A DNA stretch of 21,827 nucleotides from Euryarchaeota archaeon UBA175 (lineage in GTDB: Archaea; Thermoplasmatota; Poseidoniia; Poseidoniales; Thalassarchaeaceae). Below, in pieces: positions 21,694 to 21,827 of this stretch; the first letter of the stretch is position 1, and the number at the start of each line of letters is the position of its first letter. The notes beneath the pieces were generated by a model. It made no database searches. It was given only the letters and a program-made list of their open reading frames with translations, and was not told where the DNA came from. A program made the position numbers and the translations under genes. The stretch covers positions 1-21,827 of the forward strand of contig DAFD01000093.1 of the NCBI GenBank assembly GCA_002497895.1, read 5' to 3'.

Positions 21694-21827
21694 GCAAGAA
21701 GCAGATTATTTCGATTCAAATTCAAAATAGAATCGGTGTTCTGCGTCAATTTTCAATAAGAATCAGCAAAAACTTGTGATCCACTCGATACTTCCGTTAG
21801 GATTGTGATTCCGCTCACGCGAAATCC
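21694..21827. other. AT-rich right edge with a short direct repeat
   Basis: This stretch is clearly richer in A/T than the rest of the window, with runs such as AATTTTCAATAAG and CAAAAAC, and no open frame of note. TTGTGATCCACTC (21774-21786) and TTGTGATTCCGCTC (21803-21816) form a near-direct repeat. GATTC and GAATC (21713-21734) make a weak inverted pair. This could be terminator and promoter DNA for a gene beyond the edge. Confidence 0.35.

Larger units (their letters stand above)
21392..21827. other. non-coding region after secY
   Basis: 436 bases without a convincing protein gene. A 28-codon ATG frame at 21602-21688 lies inside a strongly paired RNA region and is not called. The region holds a terminator candidate, two TATA-like boxes, a structured RNA candidate and an AT-rich right edge, all listed separately. 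Confidence 0.6.

Noticed and set aside
1..21827. CRISPR arrays, insertion sequences, integrase or att sites
   Set aside because: No regularly spaced repeats, transposase-like products or terminal inverted repeats are visible; the region is core chromosome.

Overview
The window is archaeal chromosome. The main evidence is the long plus-strand run of ribosomal protein genes in the classical euryarchaeal S10/spc order (L3-L4-L23-L2-S19-L22-S3-L29-aIF1-Rpp29-S17-L14-L24-S4e-L5-S14-S8-L6-L32e-L19e-L18-S5-L30-L15-SecY). It includes the archaea/eukaryote-only proteins S4e, L32e and L19e, the initiation factor aIF1 and the RNase P protein Rpp29. A thermosome, a Hef-type helicase and GGTGA ribosome binding sites agree. 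The first, cut-off gene ends in a GWTMEQWAFYGQKWL-type tail that I associate from memory with Marine Group II / Poseidoniales (Thermoplasmatota). Together with the moderate GC and acidic protein tails this suggests a marine planktonic euryarchaeon; that placement is inference.

Layout. 1-169: C-terminal end of an unrecognised protein. 270-1880: thermosome subunit. 1976-4819: a two-gene redox-like operon. Its first product fuses a [Fe-S] ferredoxin, a flavodoxin and a succinate dehydrogenase/fumarate reductase iron-sulfur-subunit (SdhB)-like region in which the usual cluster cysteines are gone. Its second product is an HdrB/SdhE (CCG-domain)-like protein that has also lost most cluster cysteines. 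4784-6592, minus strand: helicase-only member of the Hef/FANCM group, overlapping the preceding gene tail to tail. 6593-6883: divergent intergenic region with an inverted repeat, a TATA candidate and a structured L3 leader. 6884-21391: the ribosomal protein superoperon ending in secY. 21392-21827: no convincing protein gene; it holds a terminator candidate, TATA-like boxes and a highly structured RNA candidate with a textbook kink-turn.

How the genes work together. The ribosomal genes overlap or lie within a few bases of one another. In many junctions the TGA stop is itself part of the next Shine-Dalgarno sequence (TGAGGTGA), so translation of the chain is probably coupled. The operon makes core proteins of both subunits, aIF1 for start selection, an RNase P subunit and the SecY channel. 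SecY carries an unusual four-helix N-terminal extension, and L32e an N-terminal SAP-like domain.

The best candidate for an undescribed system is the 1976-4819 pair. It looks like a TfrB/SdhB-HdrB electron-transfer scaffold that kept its folds and lost its iron-sulfur ligands while a ferredoxin and a flavodoxin were placed in front of it. The second candidate is the kink-turn RNA after secY.
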